A stretch of DNA of 64,000 nt from Limnanthes douglasii subsp. nivea (lineage: Eukaryota > Streptophyta > Magnoliopsida > Brassicales > Limnanthaceae). The translations under genes were made by a program, and so were the position numbers. Positions 34,959 through 45,782 of this stretch are shown piece by piece. Each line of letters begins with the position of its first letter. Position 1 is the first letter of the stretch. The notes under the pieces were generated by a model that was not told where the DNA came from, searched no databases, and saw only the letters and a program-made list of their open reading frames with translations. Where the stretch lies: the NCBI GenBank assembly GCA_036936605.1, contig JAUPFV010000001.1, forward strand, positions 114,460,771 to 114,524,770, written 5' to 3'.

Positions 34959-37301
34959 ATGAATTCGGATAATCCAGAGCTTCCACCAGCTTTGCTCCAA
35001 GTGGTGGAAGAGAACGATGAGTATACTGTCCAAGAGCGCGACAGGTTAAAACTTGAGATAGAAGCTCTGAGGGCTGAAAAAGCCAAGATGGGCGTGAAAG
35101 AGAAATCCAAAGCATCAGCTGCTCACCACACCGATAACCCAAGAGAGAATGAGGTTTCCAAAACTCGTGTGAGCACTAAGAAGACGCATGCCAGCTCTAA
35201 AAAATCTCACCGGTCCAAGCCTGTGGAGAGTTCTGACTCGAGTTCAGAGTCTTCGGACAACTCTTCGGACAGTGAGGGAAATGAAAAGTCCTTGTCCTCT
35301 AGCAGTGATGAGGGACGAACCAAGAAGAAACAAAAGCAAGTTAAAAAGTATTCCAGAAAAAGAGATCACCATGGAAGAATGAAGAGGCATATAGGAAAAG
35401 GGTCATCTCACCACCGGAGGTATACGGACAAGATGTTGATGGATCCTTTTGCTTTCCACGATGAGCCAGGTATCTTTGCAACTCCTAATGAGGATACTGT
35501 GTTCAGTCGTGGGAGGAATTGGAGGCGGTCTCCACTGTCTTCTAAAATCCTATCCGGAAACCTCCCTAAGAGGTTTGACAGTACTAAGATGGAGAAGTAT
35601 GATGGCAGTACTGATCCGGACAATCATCTGGAGCAATTCAAGAACTTCATGATGAACTTTGATGATGATGATAAACTACTCTGTAGGGCATTCTCCCAAT
35701 CTTTTACGGGGAGTGCTCTGAAATGGTACAACAGCCTGCCTCAGGGTTGTATTAAAGACTTTGATACTTTTTGGGTGGCCTTTCGAAGGCAGTTTGTGGG
35801 GAGTAAGGAGCTGAAGGGCAATGGAGACACAATAATCCATTGTGCCTAAGAGCCAAATGAGTCGTTAAAGGAGTACATAAGTCGTTTTGTAAACACAAAA
35901 AATGGGTTGGCTGATTGCTTCGAACAGGTGGCAATAGCATCCCTAAGACAAGGTTTGAACCCAGGCAACCTGGCTGATTCGGTGACCAGGAAGAAAGCCA
36001 TGACCTGGGGAGGATTGCTGAATCAAGTTGGCAAGCAAATAAATGTTGATGAAACAAAAAAGACCAGGGTGCACAGACAGGTGAGATCCACCCCGGTGGC
36101 ACCAACTCCAAATCAAAACCAGTCCGGGAATAGAGCAAGGGAAACCGGACAGGGGCATGGTAGGGGAAAAGCTCAGTCCCAACCAGCTGCTCCTGCTCAA
36201 AGTCAGCAATCCAGAAACAAAAGAGGGCCATGGGTCCAACCAGAGTGGTTCGCAGAACTTAAAGAAAGCGTGGCCACCATTTTTGATAAAACAAAAGATG
36301 AGGTACACTACCGGAGACCGGCAACCTTGCAGTCTCCCAGAGAGCATCGTAATAACTCCTTTTGCCAATACCACAATGATATTGGCCATACCACTGATGA
36401 TTGCATAGTGTTGAAACAAGAGGTACAAAATTTGATTGAAAGGGGGAAGTTGGGTGCATACGTTAAAAGGAAAGGAGGCAACATGCCTGACAACACTCAC
36501 CGGGCTGGTCCGGTTAATGCTGCCCCGGAGGGGGCTATGGTAATAGTTGAAAGGTTTGATGTGGAATCTGAATACTTGGATCCTGATCCAACCAGAAACA
36601 GAGTGGGTACTATAGAGGAGCGTTCCAGATCGGTCTCCGGGCTCATTAAATTCTTTGAGTCACTGACAATCTTCGGAGGGGACACTGTAACTGCTCCTAC
36701 CACTTCGTCAAGAAAAAGGCATGTTCATAATTTGGCTTCCTAGCTAGAAGGGGGCATGACCTCTTATCAATCATCGACTTCATTCCCATTCATTGTCTTT
36801 GATGGGGATGATTTAAGAGACATTGCTGGCCCTCATGAGGATGCTGTTGTCATAGGAGCATCAGTAGGGGGCAATGAGATAAGGCGAATTCTGGTAGATA
36901 CTGGAAGTTCTGCCAATATCCTTTTTCTAGACACTTACAAGAAAATGAAAAATCCAGCTGTGATTCAAAAGTCAGACAGGTCAATCGTGGGCTTCACGGG
37001 CAGCTCAACCGATGTGATCGGGGAGTTTGAAGAAGAAGTGTTGTTGGGCAGGGGCCCTTTCAAGAAAATGGTTAGAATACTCTTCATTGTGGTGGATTGT
37101 CCCACCTGTTATAATGCTATTCTAGGGAGGTCTTGGCTCTCTAGGATGCATGCAGTGGCTTCAACAGTCCATCAGTGTCTAAAGTATGCTGTTCAGGGAC
37201 AGGTTGGGGTTGTCCGGAGCAGCCAAAAGGTTGCAAGAGAATGCTATGCCACTGCCTTGGCTCCACGAACGCTGGGGGCAGTCCGTATAAACGATCAATA
37301 G
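34959..37301 (+). pseudogene. Gag and protease region of element 2 (three in-frame stops)
   Basis: One frame with pol. Gag starts MNSDNPELPPALLQ. It then has a short coiled stretch, a Ser/Lys-rich linker, the retrotransposon gag domain around 35600-35820 (LEQFKNFMMNF, LKWYNSLPQG), and the nucleocapsid-like CQYHNDIGHTTDDC near 36364-36405. Protease follows with ILVDTGSSANILF near 36887-36925. Stops break the frame: TAA 35847-35849, TAG 36741-36743, TAG 37299-37301. At the first two, element 1 has CAG and CAA (Gln), so C-to-T changes explain them. Gag forms particles and the protease cuts the polyprotein in active relatives; no full product is possible here. Confidence 0.9.
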
Positions 37302-40300
37302 CAGTTTGAGGGCCTTTCTGGGGGTGAGGGTGAAATTGATGACCCCAGAGAGACCCCCGGAGTGTTGATTCCGATTGAAGAGGTTGAGACACACTGCTTG
37401 GAAGAAGGAAAAAGCGTCAAGATAGGGTCCAAAATGCCACCAATACTGAAAGAAGGAATGTTGAAATTCTTGAAAGACCATCAGCATGTTTTTGCTTGGT
37501 GCAACGCTGATGTTACTGGAGTTCCATCAGAGGTGATTTCCCATCACCTATCTGTCCGGAGAGATGTGGCACCAGTGGTACAAAAAAGGAGAGCTTTCTC
37601 AAAAGAAAAGGCTGATGTCATTGTACAAGAGGTTGACAGACTCACAAAGATGGGGCACATTAAAGAATATCAGTACCCTTTGTGGACTGCCAATCCTGTC
37701 TTGGTGAAAAAGAAGAATGGTAAATGGCGTATGTGCATTGACTTCACAGACCTCAATCGAGCTTGCCCAAAAGACTTGTATCCGGTTCCCCGGATAGATC
37801 AGTTAGTAGACTCTACTTCTGGGAACAAGCTACTCTCCTTCATGGATGCCTTCTCCGGGTACAATCAGATCCAGGTGGATCCAAAAGATCAAGAGCATAC
37901 CACTTTTGTCACTGATAGAGGTTTACACTGCTACAAGGTGATGCCCTTTGGCTTGAAAAATGTTGGGGCTACTTATCAAAGGTTAGTCAATAAGACATTT
38001 GCTGATCAAATTGGAAGAAATATGGAGGTTTACATTGACGATATGATGGTGAAAAGCGTGGATGAGCAGTTGCACTTGTCCGACCTCCAAGAGACTTTTG
38101 CCAACTTGGCCAAAGTGAATTTAAAATTAAACCCTGAAAAGTGTGTGTTCGGAGTGCAGTCCGAGAAGTTCTTAGGGTATATCATAAGTGAGCATGGAAT
38201 ACAGCCCGACCCGGACCAACTCGATGCTTTGTTCCAAATGGAGCCTCCTCGAAACATTAAAGAAGTACAGCGATTAACGGGGAGGTTGGCAGCCTTGAAC
38301 AGATTTATCTCCAGGTCTTCGGACAAATGTGCTCCATTCTTTCAAACCCTGAAGGGTGCAAAGGGGTTTGAATGGACACCACAGTGTGATGAGGCATTCA
38401 ATGAAATCAAGAAGCATATGTCCTCTCCCAAGACCTTGTTTAAACCAGTCGATGGGGAGACTTTTTTTGTATATCTGGCTGTTTCAAGTTGTGCCATCAG
38501 TGCTGTGTTAGTAAGGGAGGTTGATGGGTATCCTCACCCAATGTACTACATCAGCAAAAGCTTGATTGATGCTGAAAGGCGTTACTTGAAACTCGAAAAA
38601 CTGGCATTGGCCTTGGTGATAGCTGCAAGAAAAATGAGGCCCTACTTCCAGGCACATCCTATCGTTGTCCGGACTTCTTTCCCTTTAAAGAATGTCCTTC
38701 AAAAAGCAGACATTTCGAGCAGAATGACAAAGTGGTCAGTAGAATTGGGGGACTTCGACATAGACTTTGCTCCCCGAACAGCAGTAAAAGCTCAAGTTGT
38801 GGCTGACTTTCTAGTTGAGTTCCATTCTGATAGGGATTCAGAACAACCTGCTGATTCAAAAGACAAAAAAGTGTGGATTGTCCGAACAAACGGAGGATCC
38901 AGTACCATGGGATCTGGGGCAGGAATATGTCTCACTTCCCCCTACGGGGACAACATGTTCCAAGCTATTTGTTTTGCTTTCAGGGCATCCAATAATGAGT
39001 CCGAATACGAGGCAGCTATAGCTGGGTTGAAATTGGCCTACATTTGTGGAGCTAAAAGAGTCAAGCTACTAAGTGACTCCCAGTTGCTAGTCCACCACGC
39101 CTTGGGCTTATCAGAAGCTAGAAAGGAACAGTTGATCAAGTATTTACTCCTCCTCAAAAATGAAGCGTTGAAATTTAAAGCTGTTGTCTATGAGCACATC
39201 CCCCGGGCAGAGAATGAGCTAGCAGACTCACTGGCAACGATAGCATATACGGAGTCCTACCCATGGATCCATGTGCTCGAAAGCCCTTCTATTCAACTCG
39301 ATAAAGGTGAAAAAGAGGAAGTCTTTGAAATACAAGTAAATCAGCCTCAAGATTGGAGGTCTCCTCTTGTGCAATATCTGTCCGGTGGTATCGTGCCCTT
39401 GAATAAATCACAAGTCAGAACATTGAAGCACAGGGCTCGTGGTTTCCTTATGTTAAGAGAAGTATTATACAAAAAATCCTATAGCAAACCTCTCCTACGT
39501 TGTTTAGGGGATCATGAGTCACAAATAGTTCTCTCCGAATTGCATGATGGTGAGGGATCAGCCCATTGTGGATTTAGAGCTTTAACAAGAAGGGTGCTAC
39601 TCTCCGGATACTATTGGCCATCAATTATGAAAGATGCTAAGGAACTGGTACGAAGGTGTGACCCATGCCAGAGGTACAACAATGAAATTCATGTACCAGC
39701 CATTCCCTTGGAGTCAATTTCTGAGCCCATCCCTTTTGCTCGATGGGGATTGGACTTAGTTGGGCCTCTCCCTGTGGCGTCCGGAGGGCGTAAAACTATA
39801 ATTGTGGCCATTGACTACTTCTCAAAGTGGGTAGAAGCAGCTCCCTTGGCAGGAACAACCTCGAAAGCTGTCATAAAATTCATTATGTCCAACATATGTT
39901 GCAGATTTGGTGTCCCCCAGAAAATAACAATAGACAATGGGCCACAGTTTGATAATAAAGAGATGGAGAGCTTCTGTGCCTCAAGAGGTATTCAACACTA
40001 CTTTTCTTCACCTTTTCCACCCTCAAGCCAATGGGCAAGTTGAAGTCGCTAATAGAACGATACTGTCCGGTTTAAAGAAAAACTTAGAAGGGGCTGCTGG
40101 GAAGTGGCCTAGTTATCTACAAGAAGTCTTATGGGCTTAACGAACAACACCTGGGGCTGCAACACAAGAATCCCCTTTTGCCTTAGTATATGGAATGGAT
40201 GCAGTAGCTCCCCTCCTTTCGTGTTCATAACTTCTGCGGACAGGCTAATGAGATGACAATTAGAAATCAGCTTGATTTGATCGAAGAAAGACGGGTAAAA

Positions 40301-40573
40301 GCTCATCTTAGAATGGCACACTATCAGGGCTTGATGAGAAGCCGGTTTGCTTCTAAAGTTAAAAGAATGGACTTTCAACCAGGAGATAAAGTATTGAGGA
40401 AAGTTTTCTTGTATACCAAGGAAAAGCTCTTCGGAAAGCTGGCCCCAACTTGGGAGGGTCCATATACTGTGGTTGAAAGAATCAAGCCTGGGACATACTG
40501 GTTGGAAGACAAAGATGGCAGGGTTTTAACTCACCCTTGGAATATTGAACACCTACGAATGTACTTGGAATAA
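37302..40573 (+). pseudogene. Pol region of element 2 (RT, RNase H, aRNase H, integrase)
   Basis: The longest open part is 37362-40043 (893 codons), in frame with gag. Counting from 37362: RT with CIDFTDLNRACPKD near residue 130 and catalytic YIDD at 224-227; RNase H connection around 335-480; second, archaeal-type RNase H from about 503, where RTNGGSS has Asn in place of the usual Asp (Asp in element 1); integrase with a His-Cys zinc region (LHDGEGSAHCG..CDPC), WGLDLVGPLP and TIDNGPQFDN. A one-base insertion near 40015 shifts the frame before HPQANGQVEV, which carries the catalytic Glu. TAA at 40138-40140 and another shift near 40215 follow. The C-terminus resumes at 40253-40573, ending HLRMYLE. 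Confidence 0.93.
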
Positions 40574-40617
40574 AACTTGTGTAAATATTTACTTGTTTAA
40601 ACATCCATGTAAATATT

Positions 40618-40668
40618 TGGGGGCATACCTTCCCCTCTTCGGTGGCACGAAGAGCTTTCAATAAGACT
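40618..40668. promoter_or_regulatory. Conserved block between pol and aORF, element 2
   Basis: GGGGGCATACC, a short pyrimidine stretch, then GGTGGCACGAAGAGC and TTTCAATAAGAC; the complement matches 3655-3705 and 20282-20340. It starts about 45 bp after the pol stop and about 370 bp beyond the aORF stop on the other strand. Confidence 0.55.
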
Positions 40669-41040
40669 TGATGCCTTCTTCAATAATTTTCTAAGTTTTT
40701 GCAAAATTCTGTTGCTTGTCATACTACCCGGACTGAAAGGTCTAAGGGCTACTTAAATTCTAGCCATAGAAACTAAACACTCTCACAATACAATAACTCA
40801 AAGCTACTTAAATTCTAGTTGTCTAAAGTAAGACAAGTAATAAAAGAAGAAGATGGTTGAGTAAAATAAAAGCATTCATTCAACAACTTAAAGTTGCCTT
40901 GGCCTTCCAAGGACTTTTTATACAAGTTTGGGCACAGTACAAAAATCTATCCGAATAATACGGACACTATCACAAAAAAGAGTGCCTTGGCCTTCCAAGG
41001 ACTTTGGTTCAAACAAAAGATAAACAAAACAAATTATAAA
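40669..41040. other. Non-coding DNA between pol and aORF, element 2
   Basis: Contains CCTTGGCCTTCCAAGGACTTT twice (near 40897 and 40983), a short direct repeat that includes the palindrome CCTTGG..CCAAGG. Otherwise no gene or RNA is recognised. Confidence 0.5.
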
Positions 41041-44027
41041 TTAAGGTTGAGCCTTTGAAGATGGCTCACCCTCGTCTGTTTTCTTGCCCTTGATGTCGCT
41101 CTTCTCCTCGACTATCTTCTTACCCTTGGGATCAATCTCTTCCTCACCTGGACTCTCTCCGGTTTCCTCTTCATCACCAGACGAGGACTCACCGGAGTAC
41201 CTCTCATCATCAGCCATGGTCCAGTATGGGAGATCATCGTCATCCACATAGCGCCATAAGTCCCCTAGTCTCCTCTTCGGGAATTTTTCGTGAAACAGGA
41301 GGACCATGTCAGACTTCACTTTTTCAATCATTAATTCTTCACTCCGTATCATCTGCCTGGCATAAGCATTAATCTTGGCTTTGATTGTGGCCTCTTGATC
41401 CTTCACCAAAGCAGTTTTCTCTTCAACAGCCTGATTCACTGCATTCTCTAAAGCAAGTTTGTCAGTGGTCAGATTGGTGACAAGCTTCTCCTTTTCTGCA
41501 GTTTCTCCTCTTGAGGCTGTCAGGTCCTTCTCCAGTCCGGACAGCTTAGCCCGGAGATCTTTTACGGTCTCTTCTAAGGAAGCAGCTTTTGTATTACTTT
41601 CATCTTGATTCTTCTTTAGCTGATTATTTGCCTCCTTGAGCAAATCAACCTTATTGGCAGCAACTCGGAGGTCTTCGGACAGTTTTTCCTTCTCCGATTT
41701 GAGCTCTTTGATGGTGTCCGCCTGACTCCGGACTTGCCTTTCCAGGGTAAGTATTGGTTGCACGTTGCTAAGGATAGAATGGGCTATAACATCCCTCTCA
41801 CTGGAGACCATAAAAGTTTTACCGTTGAAATTAACTGTGTTAGAGCTGCTTGGAGGGACATAGGGCCCTGCAAACTCGTCTCTGGACAGCCCAAGAAAAT
41901 ATTCACCAAGTCCACCCAGACCGGTGATGTCCATTTCATCTAAGTTGAGCTCCCCCCTCTCAACTTCATCTGTAGTAAACTCCCTTTGAATCTCACCGTG
42001 CAAGTCCCTTGGGATCTCTTCAGCCAAGGTTGGGTCAGTAGGAAAAGAGGGCTCCGGGTCCCGGAGAGCAACTTCATCTCCTTGGGAAGACTTCTTCTTC
42101 TTGGCCTCCCTGCCAGCGCTCTCACTTGTTTGCTTGCGAATCCTCTTAGAGGCCCTTGTAGGCTTAGGGAGGTTCACTTCCTACTTCTCGCTCTCCTATT
42201 CCACCACCTGTAGAAGGGCTGCATCAATCTGAGTCTGTGCCAGTCCTTCTGTATCTGTTGGGGCCTCCTTCTCATCGTCACCTGCTGCCCTCTTGCCTTT
42301 CTTCTTCTTGCCCTTCATTTTACTTGGGGCTTTGGCCCGGGCAAGAAGGATGAGAGTCCCATCCAGTTGGTGAGACCTTCTCAGCACGATGTCTTCATCA
42401 GGTTGGGTGGAGAACTCCTCCCAAGTTAGGTCTCTTCGACCTGTGGTGTTCCACAGGTGAGACCTTGCTAAGTTCCCAGCAGTGAAGGCTTTGTGGAACC
42501 GGTTCTCCCAGTTCTCTGCAGCCCAAGCGTTAATTTTGCCACAGGTAGTCTGTCCGGTCTTTAGGTAGTCCCCGAACTCCTTTGGCAGCTCTGTTAAAAT
42601 GAAAAGAAACTAATTAGCATAAACCTGAAGAAAAGAGAGATTCGAACAGAAGCTTAAAGTAAAAACTTACGATCACTCCTCCATCTGCTTCGAAGAAGGC
42701 TAGGATTCTCCTTGGCCTTGATTTTCTTTCCATTCTCCCATGAGCCACTGAAAAATAAGAATTGGCTCCTCCATTTGCTCTCCGACTCCAGGAGATCATC
42801 GACATCTTTAAGATCGTTCCCCATGTTGAAATGGTAGAAGGGGAACTGATGGTGTTTGCACAAGTTGGCCACAGCTGCAAACTCTTCCATAGGAAGAGGG
42901 ATTCCGGATAACCTAGACGCCATAATACATGACATCAAGGTGAACCAGCCATTGGGGCTTAACTGTGATGGGCAGAGTTTGACTAGATGAAAATAGCGCA
43001 CTATCTCCGGGTCCAGTGGGAACCTGAGTCCCCAGTTGAATAACTCCGTGAAGAAGACTATCTCGTTCTTTTTGCAATCCATCGGGGTCTCTGGATCGAT
43101 GGGAATCCTTATTTTAACGTTCTCAGGGATTCCCCACTTTGTGCGCAATCTGCCCAGATCTGAAGTATGGATGAATGCGTACTTGGGTTTCAACAAAGCC
43201 AAAAGGTACTTGAACTCCACCTTATGAAAGCATGGCCCCACTCTCCCTTCAAGGCTCTCCGGCAGGTCCGGACGCCTCAGATACAAGTCCTCTTTGCCCT
43301 TCTTGGCAACAACGATAGCAGTTTCAGCCTGTCCGGAGGACTCGGACTCAAATCTAACCTCCTCAGTGGAGTCCTCCATCCTCTCCTCCATAATCGTTGG
43401 GGGAGCTTCAGTAGAAATAGTCCGGGGAGGATTGAGGCTTGGCAGAGATGATCCTCCGGACTGTTGGCTGTCCGAATGTACTTGACTTCTTACCTCAATT
43501 TGAGTTTCTGAGGTAGAAGATTCCTTGGGGGGTAGCGGGCTGCTGGTTTCTATTCTTGACGGTCTCTCCCGGGGAGCCCTTATAGTTGCCCCAGACCCCG
43601 ATTCACTATTTTTTGCCCCCGATTTCGAGGGTGTGTTTTTAGAAGGAAGTCCTTTAACCAACCTACTTGGTCTTTTCATGATTAATTTGTCTTGGGAGTG
43701 GTCAGAATCAGACCCCATAGCAATAAAATAGGATTTTTTCCTAACACTTGTGGCAGTGACCCCTGGTTCAACAATAGGGATCGACTCTTGAACTGAAGAG
43801 CCAGATACTATGGGGGAGAGTGTTGATTGAAAGAGTTTTTTAGGTTTTTTACCTTTAGAAGAAGATGAACCTCTGTCAGATTCTTCGATTGAAGGGGCTG
43901 GTTTCTCAACAGGCGACGCTGGAAGCCCTGCTGCAAGTCTTTTTTCCTTTTCAACTCTTTGAGCTTTCTCCAATTCTGAGAGGTTAAGCCAGCCGCCCTT
44001 GATCAATGATGTTCTTGCTGTGAACAT
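41041..44027 (-). pseudogene. Antisense additional ORF (aORF) of Tat element 2
   Basis: The best preserved aORF of the three. Exon 1 is 44027-42671 (MFTARTSLIKGGWL..; central domain with LLKPKYAFIHTSDLGRLRTK, LRFPLDPEIVRYFHLV, GWFTLMSCIMASRLSG). A canonical intron of 80 bp at 42591-42670 (GTAAGT..AACAG) joins in frame to exon 2 (42590-41041). Exon 2 has a basic KMKGKKKKGKR stretch, two in-frame TAG codons at about 42193 and 42181, then a long coiled coil (LERQVRSQADTIKELKSEKE) and an acidic tail. The central domain resembles 'putative gypsy type transposon' proteins (PF04195). Basic stretches may be nuclear signals. Function in Tat elements is not established. Confidence 0.88.
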
Positions 44028-44125
44028 AAAACAGCTAAGGAAATTTTGAAGTTTTAGAGAGATAAACCTTTGGGTAAAATGGCAGAGTAAAGTTTGAAAG
44101 AGATAATGAGACAGTGAAAAGTGAA

Positions 44126-44140
44126 TAGAATTTATAGTAA
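44126..44140 (-). promoter_or_regulatory. TATA-like box of the antisense ORF, element 2
   Basis: TTTACTATAAATTC on the minus strand about 100-115 bp before the aORF ATG at 44027. The counterparts in elements 1 and 3 are at the same relative place. Confidence 0.5.
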
Positions 44141-44452
44141 ATGTGAAAAAAGGAGTTGATTCCTAGGAGAATCCGAAAAGTTGGGCAATGATTAAAAGAC
44201 GGCGCTGATGTCATTAATGACATTTAAAAGAGGTAACTTGTTCGAGAAAGTGGTATGAATTTCAAGGTGAAAAAACGGCTAAAGTGACCAACCAGAGAGT
44301 GACACGTGTCCCATTAACTCTGACAAGAACCGTTTGGAATTCGTAACGTTTGGTCTGTCCGGGTCTGTCCTCAACTCTCTTCGAATTGAAAAACCACTTC
44401 CTAAATCGGACTGTTTTTCAGTTCTTTGATAAGGACACTTGTTCAAATACCT

Positions 44453-44466
44453 AAAAAAGGGGCTCC
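44453..44466 (+). other. Polypurine tract of element 2
   Basis: AAAAAAGGGGCTCC directly before the 3' LTR start TGATGAGTCC. Confidence 0.85.
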
Positions 44467-44923
44467 TGATGAGTCCGAATTCGAAGTGCTCCCCGGAAGG
44501 GCAGCCCAATATAAATCTCTCCGTAAACCGGACAGGATATTTAAACCGGACAGGTGACTTTGAACACTGTGAGCCTAAAGCTGTTCGAACTATGACAAAA
44601 GTACTAAAAAACCTAAACACTTCTTGACTAAGCTACCTGTCCTCCTGCTTAGAACTCATGGGTCTTTAAACATGACCCGGGTCTATTAAACTTGACCCGA
44701 AAGCCCATAAGGGCCCAAATTTCATACTATAAATACCCAACCACCAGCATTAACTATGGGCAAGAAAAATTAACTGATGCCAAGCTGCTTAATTCTCTCT
44801 CCACATTTAAAGCACTTTGAAACACCCTTAAACACCTTCACATCACTGTGAAACACCCTCACACCGCCTTAAAACTCCGCTTGAAATTACCAGCCTACCC
44901 TCAGGCTACTTTTATCCTCACCA
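44467..44923 (+). repeat. 3' LTR of Tat element 2
   Basis: 457 bp, no indel relative to 34429-34885, followed directly by AAAAC. Confidence 0.95.
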
Positions 44924-44928
44924 AAAAC

Positions 44929-45519
44929 CATCTACTGCCCTAACAGTGCATTCACATAACAAACGCGTAATAGAACCACGAACTACTCTGCCCCTAATCA
45001 AAGCTAACAAAATTAAACCAAACCGATAATAAACTAACGCGAGAGACAACACCATTTCTGTGAAAAACAACTCCAACTGCACCCAGTTCACTACCTCGCG
45101 CGAGGCAGCAACCGGCTTACAATTAACAAAGTCCGACTCCTTCTTCGACTATTCTTGCACTCACCGGCCGGAAAAACTTACCCAGTACTTATCGATATCA
45201 TCAAACTGTATCATCTACAAAACACGATTAAGAAAATTCTACTAACCTTCAATATTCTTTGTCCGGAGTTCGAACTCCCCGTGCCCCGGTGCTTTGCTTT
45301 AGACGACCAAAAAATGATAACAGTTCTAGACAGGCTTTCTTCTACCTTCGCCGGAGTTTTTAATCACGCGCTCGCCGGAGGTTCTTGGGAAAAAACGAGA
45401 CGGTTCGTTTACAGGCTTCTTTTGGGTTCTGATTCTTCTCTGACTTTCTTCTAAAGTCTTTTTTGTCTTTTTGGTATCTTAAAGTTTTTGGGATTTAGGG
45501 GGGGGGGGGAAGTACAAAT
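44929..45519. other. MULE non-coding DNA right of the nested element
   Basis: CGCG motifs at about 44963, 45038, 45095 and 45366. An open frame at 45155-45454 (plus) has no recognised family. A run of about ten G lies near 45500. It could include an upstream exon of the accessory gene, but none can be shown. Confidence 0.4.
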
Positions 45520-45668
45520 TAGAAAAAAAGTAACCTATTTTCTCTTTCTTCTAGTATTAGGGCTATTTTGGTAAAAATATAGTCCTCTTACTACTAGTTT
45601 AAGGGACTCATATTTGGGTACCTATTTGGGATTAGATACTTGAAAAGGTATTTATGGGTACTTTTCCC
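45520..45668 (-). repeat. Right terminal region of the MULE
   Basis: Ends GGGTACTTTTCCC at 45668, followed by the AATAAGTAA copy. The complement gives GGGAAAAGTACCC.. and is weakly alignable with the left end. Confidence 0.55.
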
Positions 45669-45772
45669 AATAAGTAATTAGGTTAATAAAAAAAACAATA
45701 ATACTATATATACTTAAGTGTATATTATGAGTTGTACCCGTGAGACCATATTTATTTTTTCGATCATATTCA
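45669..45772. mobile_element. Right half of the MITE-like palindrome split by the MULE
   Basis: Begins AATAAGTAATTAGGTTAATA and ends TTTTTTCGATCATATTCA. Together with 27225-27301 it makes a palindrome; the outer arms read TGAATATTATCGAAAAT and the inverted TCGATCATATTCA. Matches 46750-46812 over its first 60 bases. Confidence 0.75.
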
Positions 45773-45782
45773 CTTTTTTTTT

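Larger units (their letters stand above)
34429..44923 (+). mobile_element. Ty3/gypsy LTR retrotransposon, Tat lineage (element 2)
   Basis: Complete structure in plus orientation, 10,495 bp. The two LTRs are of equal length (457 bp) and are bordered by the perfect duplication AAAAC (34424-34428 and 44924-44928). Contents in order: PBS, gag-pro-pol in one frame, conserved block, antisense aORF with an intron, polypurine tract. Only seven LTR differences were found by eye (about 1.5%), so it is recent, yet gag, protease, pol and the aORF already hold stops or frame shifts. Same family as element 1. Confidence 0.95.
27302..45668. mobile_element. Mutator-like element (MULE) with nested Tat element
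   Basis: Flanked by a perfect 9-bp duplication AATAAGTAA (27293-27301, 45669-45677), the length typical of Mutator insertions. Ends are GGGAAATGTC.. and ..GTACTTTTCCC, an inverted terminal repeat that is weak further in. Inside are a MuDR-type transposase remnant (plus, 28267-30165) and a multi-exon accessory gene remnant (minus, 30162-33998). Without Tat element 2 and one copy of its 5-bp duplication the MULE would be about 7.9 kb. The non-coding parts are full of CGCG-containing motifs. Confidence 0.88.

Noticed and set aside
35752..36500. Minus-strand frames of 159 and 185 codons opposite gag
   Set aside because: Shadow frames over the gag region, with composition following gag codons.
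43036..43731. Plus-strand frames opposite the aORF of element 2
   Set aside because: Shadows of the antisense ORF; no family signature and no counterpart in element 1.
27302..45668. The MULE and Tat element 2 as a single composite transposon
   Set aside because: The Tat element has its own LTRs and 5-bp duplication, so it is a later, independent insertion.
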